From Methylobacter sp. KS41 (GTDB taxonomy: Bacteria > Pseudomonadota > Gammaproteobacteria > Methylococcales > Methylomonadaceae): DNA of 64,000 nucleotides. The translations under genes were made by a program, and so were the position numbers. Shown here piece by piece: positions 1-7,769 of this stretch. Location of the stretch: positions 2,080,501 through 2,144,500 of the forward strand of contig PHSP01000001.1 of NCBI GenBank assembly GCA_002862125.1. Reading direction: 5' to 3'. The notes below the pieces were generated by a model that saw only the letters and a program-made list of their open reading frames with translations, made no database searches and had not been told where the DNA came from. Numbering within the stretch: the first letter of the stretch is position 1; each line of letters begins with the position of its first letter.

Positions 1-190
1 AACCCGTGGTAACGCCGTAAACAAAGCCTTCTTCTCTTAATAAGGTGTCGATAAACAACGCGCCTTTATCGATCCGGGCTACAAATCCGGCTTGTTGACT
101 CAATTCAATCCGCGCCTGTTGACGGGCGACCAGACAAATCTCTTCAATAGTCAACGGCCCGCCATCGAACACAACCTTATTCAGCATCAT
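1..190 (-). CDS. Aromatic amino acid ammonia-lyase (HAL/PAL family), N-terminal part
   Basis: Only the first 63 codons are inside the window; the gene runs off the left edge. The translation ends in GVTTG, the conserved stretch just after the catalytic Tyr region of histidine/phenylalanine/tyrosine ammonia-lyases, and the spacing from the N-terminus fits that family. The start ATGATG overlaps the stop of the acyltransferase gene upstream, so the two are translationally coupled. These enzymes remove ammonia from His, Phe or Tyr through an MIO cofactor. In an aryl-polyene/flexirubin-like operon the expected job is to supply a cinnamic or coumaric acid starter, not histidine breakdown. Substrate cannot be decided because the selectivity residues lie outside the window. 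Confidence 0.85.
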   Translation of the reverse strand, partial: MMLNKVVFDGGPLTIEEICLVARQQARIELSQQAGFVARIDKGALFIDTLLREEGFVYGVTTG

Positions 191-1115
191 TCACCAGAGA
201 CCAGAAATCAAAAAAGTTAAACCATTGCAAGGGCTCTTGTAAACAGTAATATTGCAAACGCTCGGCATACTGTTGAATAGTTTGCTGCATGGCCTGTTCG
301 CGGTTTTTTCTGGGGAACTTCAACACGCCGCTGAAATAGTCAAAATAAATAACATGCTTGCAATGCCGCTTTAAGCAAAACATCGTATAAACCGGACATT
401 TCAGCAATGAAGCCAGTATAAACGGGCCTTGTGGAAACAACGCCTTGGCCCCCAGAAAATCAACTTTTACCAAACGCTGGGAATGGCCAACGGGCGTTCT
501 GTCCGCGGCAATAATGACCAGTTCGCCGTTGTCAATTTTATCGCTCAACAAGATGGAAGTGGCGGCGGTAATTTCTGTAACCTGAATCAGATTAAGACTG
601 CTTTTACTGCTGCATTGATTTAATAAGCGGTTAAATTTTTCCGCATGTTTGGTATGGACCAATACGTTAATAATGATGTCCTTATCCAGATAAGCGATTA
701 CCCGTGAAACTTCGAGATTACCCAGATGAGAGCCGAGCAGGACAACGCCCCGGCCTTTTTTTGTCTCGGCCAGCAGTTGATCTCGTCCATGATATTCCAC
801 ATCAGCAAGTGAAATCGCTCCGGCCCAGGCGGCTAGTTTATCAATAAGCGTGTTGGCAAAACTTATAAAGTGCTTATAACTGTAAAACAAGCTGCCATCG
901 GGTTTTGACGTGTCCGTAAACTTTGCCACCCTGCTTAAATAAGACCGGCTTGCCCGCCTGCCGGAACGATTAATCAACCAGTAATAAATGACCACGGGAT
1001 ATAAAAAAACTTGCAGGACATTCCGGCCCAAAAGCAGGTAAATGCGTAACAAAATGCGCATTCCCCAGAGCGTGCTGTGTTCTTCAAGTTGGGCCCAGTG
1101 TGGTGATTGTTTCAT
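177..1115 (-). CDS. LpxL/HtrB-like lysophospholipid acyltransferase (aryl-polyene cluster)
   Basis: 312 residues from the ATG at 1115, which overlaps the TGA of the glycosyltransferase gene by four bases (ATGA); the TTG two codons further upstream is less likely. The motif GSHLGNLE near residue 130 is the HxxxxD/E-type catalytic motif of the LpxL/HtrB acyltransferase family, and a hydrophobic N-terminal segment around residues 25-50 suggests a membrane anchor. These enzymes move acyl chains from acyl-ACP to a lipid acceptor. In aryl-polyene clusters such a protein is thought to help attach the polyene to its membrane lipid. The gene lies between a GT2 enzyme and the ammonia-lyase, all closely packed. 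Confidence 0.8.
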   Translation of the reverse strand: MKQSPHWAQLEEHSTLWGMRILLRIYLLLGRNVLQVFLYPVVIYYWLINRSGRRASRSYLSRVAKFTDTSKPDGSLFYSYKHFISFANTLIDKLAAWAGAISLADVEYHGRDQLLAETKKGRGVVLLGSHLGNLEVSRVIAYLDKDIIINVLVHTKHAEKFNRLLNQCSSKSSLNLIQVTEITAATSILLSDKIDNGELVIIAADRTPVGHSQRLVKVDFLGAKALFPQGPFILASLLKCPVYTMFCLKRHCKHVIYFDYFSGVLKFPRKNREQAMQQTIQQYAERLQYYCLQEPLQWFNFFDFWSLVNDAE

Positions 1116-1846
1116 CGCCAATGCCTGAATAGCAATTGAGGGATATGAATCAGCATTTCGAAAAAGAGTCTGGCATGTGTTTTTGAAATTCTTAAATTAT
1201 CACGCCACACATCGAAATGTGAAACGCCATCGTAAGGGTACTTTACCGCAGTGGGCATATTGACAGCATCTACGCCTTGCCAGTACAAACGCACAACGAT
1301 ATCAATATCAAAATCCATGCGTCTGGCGATGCGGTTTTTGCTGATTAACTGTTCCACAGCCGCCAGCGGATAAAGCCGTAAGCCGCACATTCCATCCGCA
1401 ATTGCCAATGACAAGGTATTTATGCGGATCCACAGATTGGTAAACTTTCTCCCATAAAGCCGCGCCTTGGGCGCTGTTTCATCAAAAACCGGGTTCCCCA
1501 GAATCATTGCCAGGGGATTCAGACGGCTTGCTTCAAGAAATCTTGGAATATCATCAAAGTCGTGCTGTCCATCCGCATCGATTTGTATGGCATGAGTAAA
1601 TCCGAGGCGAATGGCCTCTTCAAAACCATCAATAACCGCCGCCCCTTTGCCGCCATTTTCGCGCCTGTTTAATAAAGTGATCCACTTCGGCTCCAGCATG
1701 GCGCAATCAGCCAGCGCTTGCGAACAAACGCTCGAACTGCCGTCATTAATCAACAAACAAGGCAAACCATGAGCTTTTAATTTTAAAACCACGCGAGCAA
1801 TGGCCTCTTCATGATTATAAACAGGCACGATAACACAAACATTCAT
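1112..1846 (-). CDS. Family 2 glycosyltransferase (aryl-polyene cluster)
   Basis: 244 residues with a GT-A fold signature: CVIVPVYNHE at the N-terminus, the LLINDGSS nucleotide-binding stretch near residue 32, and the metal-binding DADGQHDFDD near residue 90. It resembles the dolichyl-phosphate mannosyltransferase branch but has no C-terminal membrane segment. It overlaps both neighbours by four bases (ATGA), a sign of tight translational coupling. Glycosyltransferases of this type are regular members of aryl-polyene and flexirubin clusters, where they may add a sugar to the lipid head; the donor and acceptor cannot be read from sequence. Confidence 0.85.
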   Translation of the reverse strand: MNVCVIVPVYNHEEAIARVVLKLKAHGLPCLLINDGSSSVCSQALADCAMLEPKWITLLNRRENGGKGAAVIDGFEEAIRLGFTHAIQIDADGQHDFDDIPRFLEASRLNPLAMILGNPVFDETAPKARLYGRKFTNLWIRINTLSLAIADGMCGLRLYPLAAVEQLISKNRIARRMDFDIDIVVRLYWQGVDAVNMPTAVKYPYDGVSHFDVWRDNLRISKTHARLFFEMLIHIPQLLFRHWR

Positions 1847-3549
1847 TCCTTATATCCATAAACTAACCGCCCGGAACTATGCGGCCCCAGTTCTGAACTG
1901 AAATTAAAATACAATTTACCCGGCGATGCCTTCCAGCTAAGCATGAGCTTAAGCTTTGCACCTGGCGGGATCACTTTCACAAATTTAATAACTTCCATGT
2001 GTAAAAACGGCCCGTCTATGGCAAAAAATAATTGACCGAAATATTCCGCCCAGGCAATCTGAACCACGCCCGGCAAAATCGGATAGCTGGAAAAATGATC
2101 AGGGAAATAGATTAGATGTTGAGGCACATTAAGTTTTAGTTCAACACTGTCGCCGGTCTTTTCAATCCCAAATACAAAGGGAAATCTCCGGCTATCCAAA
2201 TCCAGCAAGCGTTTTAAAATGGACTGTTCGATCTTGCCCTCGGCAGTCGTCGGCATCCGTTCTAAAAACAACCATTTTCTGGGCAAGACCACAGCATCAA
2301 AATATGGGTAAAGCGTTTCACGTAATTGCCTGATTAACGTTTTTCTCCCTGTTGTTTGTAGCAACTGACGGCCGTCTTTAGTCAAAACAATAACCGCTCC
2401 AACGGCTTCCCTGTGCTTCGCCAACACCAGGGCAAAGGCTTCATGCACCCAGGGAATGATCAATAAACGATTTTCCAGTTCGGTCAAGGATAGGCGCTTT
2501 TCTTCTATTTTGACTATCCTGTCCAGCCGCCCGTGCAGGATAAACCGGCCATCATCTTGCAAGCTGATTTGATCATCCAATTGAATTCGGGGAATTTGCA
2601 GGTAAGGCGAAATCAGCTGCCAGCCGTCTTCAGTTTGTTTTAAAGACATGCCTTCAAATAGTGTCCAGGGAACTAAGGGTTCATTACCCTGAAGTCTCCA
2701 GGCAATGCCGCCGCTCTCGGTACTACCGTAGATTTCTATAACCGTCTGCCCGCTGCACGCTAAAATTTGTTGCGCGACTTCCTGTTGTAAAGCGCCGCCG
2801 GAACTGAAAACCGCGCATAAACCTGCAATACCGTCCCAGGGAGAGCCTTGATCCAGGCGTTTTAGATGCGCGGGGCTGGCAACCCAGTAGACCGGAGCCT
2901 CCCGAGACGCCGTTACGAGGGTTTCAGGATTGATATAACAAGCGCTATGAAAACATCGTCCTGCCGATAACGGCCATAACACTCGAAACAATAAGCCGTA
3001 AATATGCTGATGACTGACTGTTGCCAAAGCCGAAGCATCGACAAGCCGGTTTCCCCACTGTTTTTCCAGCGTTTCAATTTCAAGCTGCAACTGTATCAGT
3101 AGCTTGTCGACAGGCTTGGGTTGCCCGGTTGAACCGGAGGTAAAAATCACCAGCCGGGTTTTTGCAGGATCTAGCAGCGATAACTGCAATACCGGACATT
3201 CCGTTGATTCCAGGGAATAATCAAAAGTTCTGCCTGCGTCCCAATCGCCTATTAACTGACAGCCCAGTTGCTGAAGCTCCAAGGCTGTTCCGGAGTGATT
3301 GTTGCCCGGTATCCAGACTTCCTTGCCGGCATGAAACAGGGCAAACAGCATCACTGCAAAAGGATAGGCGTCTTCCGTATATAGAGCATAACGCTGAAAT
3401 GGTTGCGGCCGCAGTCTGTTAACCCAATACCTGACTGCCGCATAAAAATGACCGGCATCATAATAATGTCCGCCATGGTATGCAATCGTTGAAGTAAGCC
3501 GTCTATTTGCCGTCAAACAATGGGATAGCGGTATCAGGTCATCGAACAT
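1843..3549 (-). CDS. Acyl/aryl-ACP ligase fused to an ApeI-like dehydratase domain
   Basis: 568 residues in two parts. Residues 1-450 are an ANL-superfamily adenylating enzyme with the P-loop TSGSTGQPKP at 137-146, the EIYGSTESGG acyl-adenylate motif and the LHGRLDRIVKIEEKR hinge. Residues from about 455 match the hotdog-fold 3-hydroxyacyl-ACP dehydratase partner (FSSYPILPGVVQIAWAE, then VIKFVKVIPPG). In E. coli aryl-polyene clusters these are two adjacent proteins, ApeH and ApeI; here they are one chain. Expected role: activate the aryl acid starter, load it on the ACP, and dehydrate chain intermediates. The first codons overlap the end of the membrane-protein gene upstream by 11 bases. Confidence 0.85.
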   Translation of the reverse strand: MFDDLIPLSHCLTANRRLTSTIAYHGGHYYDAGHFYAAVRYWVNRLRPQPFQRYALYTEDAYPFAVMLFALFHAGKEVWIPGNNHSGTALELQQLGCQLIGDWDAGRTFDYSLESTECPVLQLSLLDPAKTRLVIFTSGSTGQPKPVDKLLIQLQLEIETLEKQWGNRLVDASALATVSHQHIYGLLFRVLWPLSAGRCFHSACYINPETLVTASREAPVYWVASPAHLKRLDQGSPWDGIAGLCAVFSSGGALQQEVAQQILACSGQTVIEIYGSTESGGIAWRLQGNEPLVPWTLFEGMSLKQTEDGWQLISPYLQIPRIQLDDQISLQDDGRFILHGRLDRIVKIEEKRLSLTELENRLLIIPWVHEAFALVLAKHREAVGAVIVLTKDGRQLLQTTGRKTLIRQLRETLYPYFDAVVLPRKWLFLERMPTTAEGKIEQSILKRLLDLDSRRFPFVFGIEKTGDSVELKLNVPQHLIYFPDHFSSYPILPGVVQIAWAEYFGQLFFAIDGPFLHMEVIKFVKVIPPGAKLKLMLSWKASPGKLYFNFSSELGPHSSGRLVYGYKE

Positions 3550-4090
3550 GTTTCTGGGTTTTCATCCTGACTATATATTCCCCGCCCAATAAAATTCCCA
3601 TCAACATATAGGCTATCAAGCCGTTATATAAGCTCCAGACCTCAAAACTGCTCCAAAGTGATGTCGCCAATGCAATCATGCCGTTGACAATAAAAAAACC
3701 GCACCAGACTTGCGTGACATGCCGCGTATATATGACGCCCTCGGGCGGCAAATCAGGATGCTGTATTCGAGCCAAACGCTCTATCAGACTTGGACCCGAA
3801 AGCAAACTCCATGAAAAAATGACCAGCAACACGCCACTGATCAAAGCCGGGTAAAATCGCAAGCTAAGCATATTATTATTCAATATGGCAAAGCCAAAAT
3901 ACAATATACCCGCCATGAGCAACGGTCTGCTCCAATGCTTATCGGAATAAGCGGTAGCCAGTTTGATAATCAGCAACACAATCAAAACGGCCGCAATTTT
4001 CCAGGGCTCGAAGTAGTTGCTGCCAAAATATACAGCCAAGGGGTAAAGCGCGGTTACCATTGCTGTAATGCAATTTATTAAAATGCGCAT
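3539..4090 (-). CDS. Multi-pass membrane protein of aryl-polyene clusters (ApeG-like, COG4648)
   Basis: 183 residues, almost wholly hydrophobic, with about five to six likely membrane helices (for example residues 5-25, 33-50, 59-75, 80-97, 128-147, 152-172). The loop with YTRHVTQVWCGFFIVNG is typical of the COG4648 family that sits next to the acyl-ACP ligase in aryl-polyene operons. No catalytic motif is visible and the biochemical role is unknown; an intermediate carrier or membrane scaffold is a guess. It follows the ACP gene after an 81-base gap and overlaps the ligase gene. Confidence 0.7.
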   Translation of the reverse strand: MRILINCITAMVTALYPLAVYFGSNYFEPWKIAAVLIVLLIIKLATAYSDKHWSRPLLMAGILYFGFAILNNNMLSLRFYPALISGVLLVIFSWSLLSGPSLIERLARIQHPDLPPEGVIYTRHVTQVWCGFFIVNGMIALATSLWSSFEVWSLYNGLIAYMLMGILLGGEYIVRMKTQKHVR

Positions 4091-4171
4091 ATCAGTTATT
4101 CAATTTTTATAAACTGTCTTGAAGATTTGAACGCGCTGACGAGCGTGAAAATTCTCTTTCCGGATAATACA

Positions 4172-4420
4172 TCAACTGCGCGCTGATTCTATGTAAACAG
4201 CCAAAGCTGAAACAGAAGAAAAAATCTTCACCACGTCTTCTTTGTCCGCATCAATTTTTACATTATATTTTTTACGGATAGCCAAACCTAATTCAAGAGC
4301 ATCGATAGAATCCAAACCCAAGCCGTCATTAAAAAGCGCATCGTGGCTATCTATATCGGCCACGCTGATATCCTCCAGGTCCAGCGCGTCGATAATCAAT
4401 TGTTTCAATTCATCTTCCAT
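4172..4420 (-). CDS. Acyl carrier protein (aryl-polyene cluster)
   Basis: 82 residues from the ATG at 4420, four bases after the stop of the acyltransferase gene; longer readings upstream run into that gene. The phosphopantetheine site is the Ser in GLDSIDALEL near residue 43, followed by an acidic helix II. Composition is strongly acidic, as expected. It would carry the growing polyene. E. coli-type aryl-polyene clusters normally have two ACP genes in a row; only one is present in this stretch, with no room for another before the membrane protein. A second copy could lie beyond the left edge. Confidence 0.92.
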   Translation of the reverse strand: MEDELKQLIIDALDLEDISVADIDSHDALFNDGLGLDSIDALELGLAIRKKYNVKIDADKEDVVKIFSSVSALAVYIESARS

Positions 4421-4424
4421 ACTG

Positions 4425-5192
4425 TTAATAGACTTCTCTCTGTTGCGTAAAATAATTCTGTAAAAACCGGTTGAAGCGGCGCACGGCAATTGATTTAGGC
4501 TCAATTACAATAAATTCATCCAGCGCAATATCATCGCCAACGTGCATGGCTAAATGAAAGCGCCGGTCAGGAATTTGATACCATTGCTCTGCTTTTGTTA
4601 AGGTGCTGGGTTTGCAGGTCAACGTGACAGGCGTTACTATCGTGTTGGCCTGCAACGCTATTGTAGCGGCTCCGCGCTGAAAACGGCACGGCTTGCCCGG
4701 TATTGATCTTGTCCCTTCCGGAAAAATAATCATGGCCCCGCCTGATTGCAGCCACTGAACACATTCGTCTATCATTTTTTCAGGATCGCCGTTACTAATA
4801 TACCCGGCATTTAGAATAGGCCCCCGCATAAAGGGATTATGCCACAACTGTTCTTTTACAATACAGTTTGCCTGTTTAACCCGGCTGATTAAAAATACAA
4901 TGTCCACCAGTGTCGGATGATTGGCTATTATCAGTTGTCCAGGGCGGTTAAGTTTCTCCAGCCCTGATATTTCGTAAGTCATTATGCCTATCCGGTGCAT
5001 CAGTCCGATAAAAAAATAAAAACTGTAATGCACCACTTTTTGTCCGCGACTGATCCGTTGCAAACGGCCGCCGGGCAAAATAGACAATATGGGAAAAACC
5101 AGCGCCCACAACAATAAGCCGCCTAAACCAAAACTGAAAAAACTAAATCCGGTTGCCAACAAACGCCAGCCATAGCTTAAAGTCTTTGCCAT
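4425..5192 (-). CDS. PlsC-like 1-acylglycerol-3-phosphate acyltransferase family protein (ApeD-like)
   Basis: 255 residues from the ATG at 5192, which has GGAGG 11 bases upstream; a longer form from a TTG at 5252 is possible but weaker. Motif I is NHPTLVD (the usual NHxxxxD) and motif III is FPEGTR, both of the PlsC acyltransferase superfamily. One or two hydrophobic helices lie at residues 8-40. It is the first gene of the aryl-polyene run and would transfer an acyl group to the lipid that finally carries the pigment. vapC ends only 8 bases before the TTG, so the operon may be read from the vapBC promoter or from one inside vapC. Confidence 0.82.
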   Translation of the reverse strand: MAKTLSYGWRLLATGFSFFSFGLGGLLLWALVFPILSILPGGRLQRISRGQKVVHYSFYFFIGLMHRIGIMTYEISGLEKLNRPGQLIIANHPTLVDIVFLISRVKQANCIVKEQLWHNPFMRGPILNAGYISNGDPEKMIDECVQWLQSGGAMIIFPEGTRSIPGKPCRFQRGAATIALQANTIVTPVTLTCKPSTLTKAEQWYQIPDRRFHLAMHVGDDIALDEFIVIEPKSIAVRRFNRFLQNYFTQQREVY

Positions 5193-5259
5193 CGCCTGCC
5201 ATGCCTCCGATTTTCTAAACTCAATACTTGATCTTCTCAAAGCGTAACGCAATAAAAAG

Positions 5260-5670
5260 TTAAATTTTCATAGCCGTTACTGTATTTACCAACACATTGA
5301 ACTCCGGATCACTGGTGAGCAACACGGCTTTCTGCTGGATTGCTAACGCAGCTGCAAAACAATCGGCGTATGACATCGGATAATGCGCTTTTAATTTAAC
5401 CGCCGCCCAGAAAATATCATTTGAAAAAGCCGCAGTTTCAATTGGCAACAAACCGATTTCAGCCTGTTTCCGCTCAGCAATTGTCCAGCCAAAGCCCTTT
5501 CCTATGCGATAAACCACCTCGCCCAGATTGATTTGATGCAATAAAACCCGGCACCCGCCAGCCTGAGCAGTGCGCAGAATTTCCTCGACCTGATCCGCCC
5601 CCGACTCGTCCTGAGCAAATCTTAGCAAGGCGCAGGCATCCAACACATAAATCGGTTTAACTGTCTGCAT
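5260..5670 (-). CDS. vapC: VapC-type PIN-domain ribonuclease toxin
   Basis: 136 residues from the ATG at 5670, overlapping the antitoxin gene by 14 bases. PIN-domain acidic residues are visible: YVLDACALL (first Asp), GEVVYR (Glu), YADCFAAALA (Asp) and LTSDPEF (last Asp). These coordinate Mg2+ for RNA cleavage, typically of tRNA or rRNA. The pair order antitoxin-toxin with a short overlap is standard for vapBC. It sits directly before the pigment operon. Confidence 0.9.
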   Translation of the reverse strand: MQTVKPIYVLDACALLRFAQDESGADQVEEILRTAQAGGCRVLLHQINLGEVVYRIGKGFGWTIAERKQAEIGLLPIETAAFSNDIFWAAVKLKAHYPMSYADCFAAALAIQQKAVLLTSDPEFNVLVNTVTAMKI

Positions 5671-5899
5671 CGCACTTAACTTCAAGTTTGTGTTCTTCTA
5701 TCAGTTCATTAGCTAAAGAGATATCCTGTTTCAAGGAGCCTCGAAAAGCTTGCAAAGGATCGGTAGGCAATGGATAGAGCTCCAGATGATCGCCGGCATC
5801 GCGTATCTCGATAACATGTCCGGGCTTTATGCCTAAACGTTGACGAAGTTCCGCCGGTATCACTACTTGACCTTTATTTAAAACATTCAATGTTTGCAT
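5657..5899 (-). CDS. vapB: VapB-type antitoxin with AbrB/MazE N-terminal domain
   Basis: 80 residues. The N-terminal half (LNVLNKGQVVIPAELRQRLGIKPG) is a SpoVT/AbrB-type swapped-hairpin DNA-binding domain, and the C-terminal tail is charged and would neutralise the PIN toxin. Translation is coupled to vapC through the overlap. Such antitoxins repress their own operon, alone or with the toxin. Upstream, 5900-6189 carries no gene and should hold the promoter, though I see no certain operator there. Confidence 0.9.
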   Translation of the reverse strand: MQTLNVLNKGQVVIPAELRQRLGIKPGHVIEIRDAGDHLELYPLPTDPLQAFRGSLKQDISLANELIEEHKLEVKCDADS

Positions 5900-6189
5900 G
5901 TTTAACCCCTGATAGGAAATTAGATTAATTTATAGAGTTTAACCTCTATCCATGAGTAGTACAATTAGCATAAAAAATAATTTTTCTCCTCATAGAGCCC
6001 AAAATTTCAAGGTTAAAAGTGTGAAGCTGACTTCTACTTGCTCAGAACATGTTTTAAAAGTCCCAAAACCAAATTGAACGTTTGATAAAATAAGCGTATT
6101 TCAATCTTATATAGCTAAAAAAGACGAACCAATAAAAAGACCTTCATCGCTTTTCCAAGCGCTTGCCGTGCGATCTTGTCAGCCGTTGA

Positions 6190-7662
6190 TTACCGTATCG
6201 AGGCTTTATCGATACCACTATCCGATGAAGCAATTGTCCAGCCGCCGCCAAAAGCCCGGTAAAGCGACACCATGGCCACGCTGACCGCCGTTTCGGCTTT
6301 TGCACGTTCGTCGCTGACGGCCAGTTTGCTGCGCTGTGCATCCAGCACGGTCAAATAATCGCCTGCACCGCGCTGATACAACGCGTCGACCAGCCGGTAA
6401 GCTTTTTCCGCAGAAGCTTCCGCTTCAGTCAATTGGCCGAAGCTATCCGTAGCGGAACGATGCGCGACGAAGGCGTTTTCCACGTCCTCCAGGGCCAGTA
6501 AAAAGGTTTTCTCGTAATTTGCGGCGACCTGATCCAGCCGCGCATCGGCGGCGGCAATATGGGCTCGGATTCGACCGGCGTTGAATACCGGCGCCGAAAG
6601 GCCCGAGCCCAGCGCATAAACGCTCTCGGCCAGACTCGGAAAACCGCCGACCGCCAGTGCGCCGACACCGCCACTGGCCGACAGCACCAGCTTTGGATAT
6701 AGATCGGCCCGCGCCGAACCCAGGCTGGCTGCCGCCGCACTGACTTCGGTTTGCGCCAGACGCAAATCGGGACGTTGCGCGAGTAAATCGGACGGCAGCA
6801 AGTCGGGTATGCTTGGTGCGGCGACTGGCAACGGGCCGACGACGGCCAGCCGCTTTTCCAGACTTTCCGGCGGCTCGCCCAGCAACACGCCTAATCGATG
6901 GGTGAGTTTTTTCTCGGCATTGACCAATACCGGTAGCGTCGCTTCAGTACTCTGCAACAGCGTTTGCTGGCGGGCCATATCCGCCTCGTTAGCCAGCCCG
7001 GCTTTAAGGAATACCTGCAAAGTCCGCAACCGCTCGCGTTGCAAGTCGATATTTCTTTGCAGAATGCCTGTGCGTTGCTGTACACCGCGCAGCTCCAGGT
7101 AGTTTGTCGCCACGTGGGCCAGCAGACCTACTTGCGCCGCATGCAAGCCTTCCTTGCTGCCTTCTGCTTGCGCGGCGGCGGCTTCCGCTTCCAAATGCCG
7201 GCCGCCGAACAAGTCGATTTCCCACCGCGCCGCCAATCCGCCGCTGACGGCATCGGCGGTAGGCGTAATCAATTTTATACCTTGCCCGCTCGGCACACCG
7301 ACGATGCGGTCGATGCGTTTTTCCCGGCCGCCGGACAGCGAGAAATCGAGACTGGGATACAAGGCCGCTTCGGCGACGGTCACCATCGCGTTGGCTTCGC
7401 GGACTCGAGCGGTGGCGATTTTCAGATCGTGGCTGGCGGCCAAGGCTTTGTCTATCAATTCATTCAGCAAGGGATCGTTGAAACCTTGCCACCAAGCCTT
7501 CAGGTCAACCGCTTCGGTGGTTTGGGCAGTTTCGGCATCGGCTGCGTGTTGCCAAGTTGCCGGGCTATTGAGCGCTACCTGGTCGCCGACGCGGGTCGGC
7601 GTGCAGGCGATTAGACTAGCCAGGGACAAAATGGTTAGCGGTATTAAATATCGGTTATTCAT
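6190..7662 (-). CDS. NodT-family outer-membrane efflux lipoprotein
   Basis: 490 residues from the ATG at 7662, which gives a proper lipoprotein signal (lipobox LIAC near residue 20). Longer readings add an arginine-rich stretch encoded by the REP-like repeat and are rejected. Two TolC-like repeats are visible, each with the helical hairpin pattern (LIDKALAASHDLKIATARVREA near residue 70 and its partner around 290, LLAQRPDLRLAQTEVSAA). It forms the trimeric outer-membrane channel of the efflux system whose pump and adaptor are encoded just upstream. Base use is visibly richer in GC than in the nif and housekeeping genes of the window. Confidence 0.92.
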   Translation of the reverse strand: MNNRYLIPLTILSLASLIACTPTRVGDQVALNSPATWQHAADAETAQTTEAVDLKAWWQGFNDPLLNELIDKALAASHDLKIATARVREANAMVTVAEAALYPSLDFSLSGGREKRIDRIVGVPSGQGIKLITPTADAVSGGLAARWEIDLFGGRHLEAEAAAAQAEGSKEGLHAAQVGLLAHVATNYLELRGVQQRTGILQRNIDLQRERLRTLQVFLKAGLANEADMARQQTLLQSTEATLPVLVNAEKKLTHRLGVLLGEPPESLEKRLAVVGPLPVAAPSIPDLLPSDLLAQRPDLRLAQTEVSAAAASLGSARADLYPKLVLSASGGVGALAVGGFPSLAESVYALGSGLSAPVFNAGRIRAHIAAADARLDQVAANYEKTFLLALEDVENAFVAHRSATDSFGQLTEAEASAEKAYRLVDALYQRGAGDYLTVLDAQRSKLAVSDERAKAETAVSVAMVSLYRAFGGGWTIASSDSGIDKASIR

Positions 7663-7684
7663 CGTAAAACTCCGTGGGCGCCGC

Positions 7685-7761
7685 GTAGGGTACGCACTGC
7701 GTACCTTCAGGGGCTTTAACAATTGGCAGAGGCCTTAAAAGGTACGCAATGCGTACCCTAC
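7685..7761. repeat. REP-like palindromic repeat pair between pump and channel genes
   Basis: Two inverted arms, GTAGGGTACGCACTGCGTACC at 7685-7705 and its near complement at 7741-7761, each arm itself palindromic (GGTACGCA-TGCGTACC), separated by 35 bases. This is the layout of REP/BIME elements. A relative lies at 25971-26033. It lies in the spacer of an otherwise tight operon and could alter the relative amounts of pump and channel mRNA. Confidence 0.8.
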
Positions 7762-7769
7762 TGCGTTCT

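Noticed and set aside
6964-7738. Frames of 194-216 residues opposite the NodT-type gene
   Set aside because: Antisense frames; the - strand protein has a signal, lipobox and both TolC repeats.
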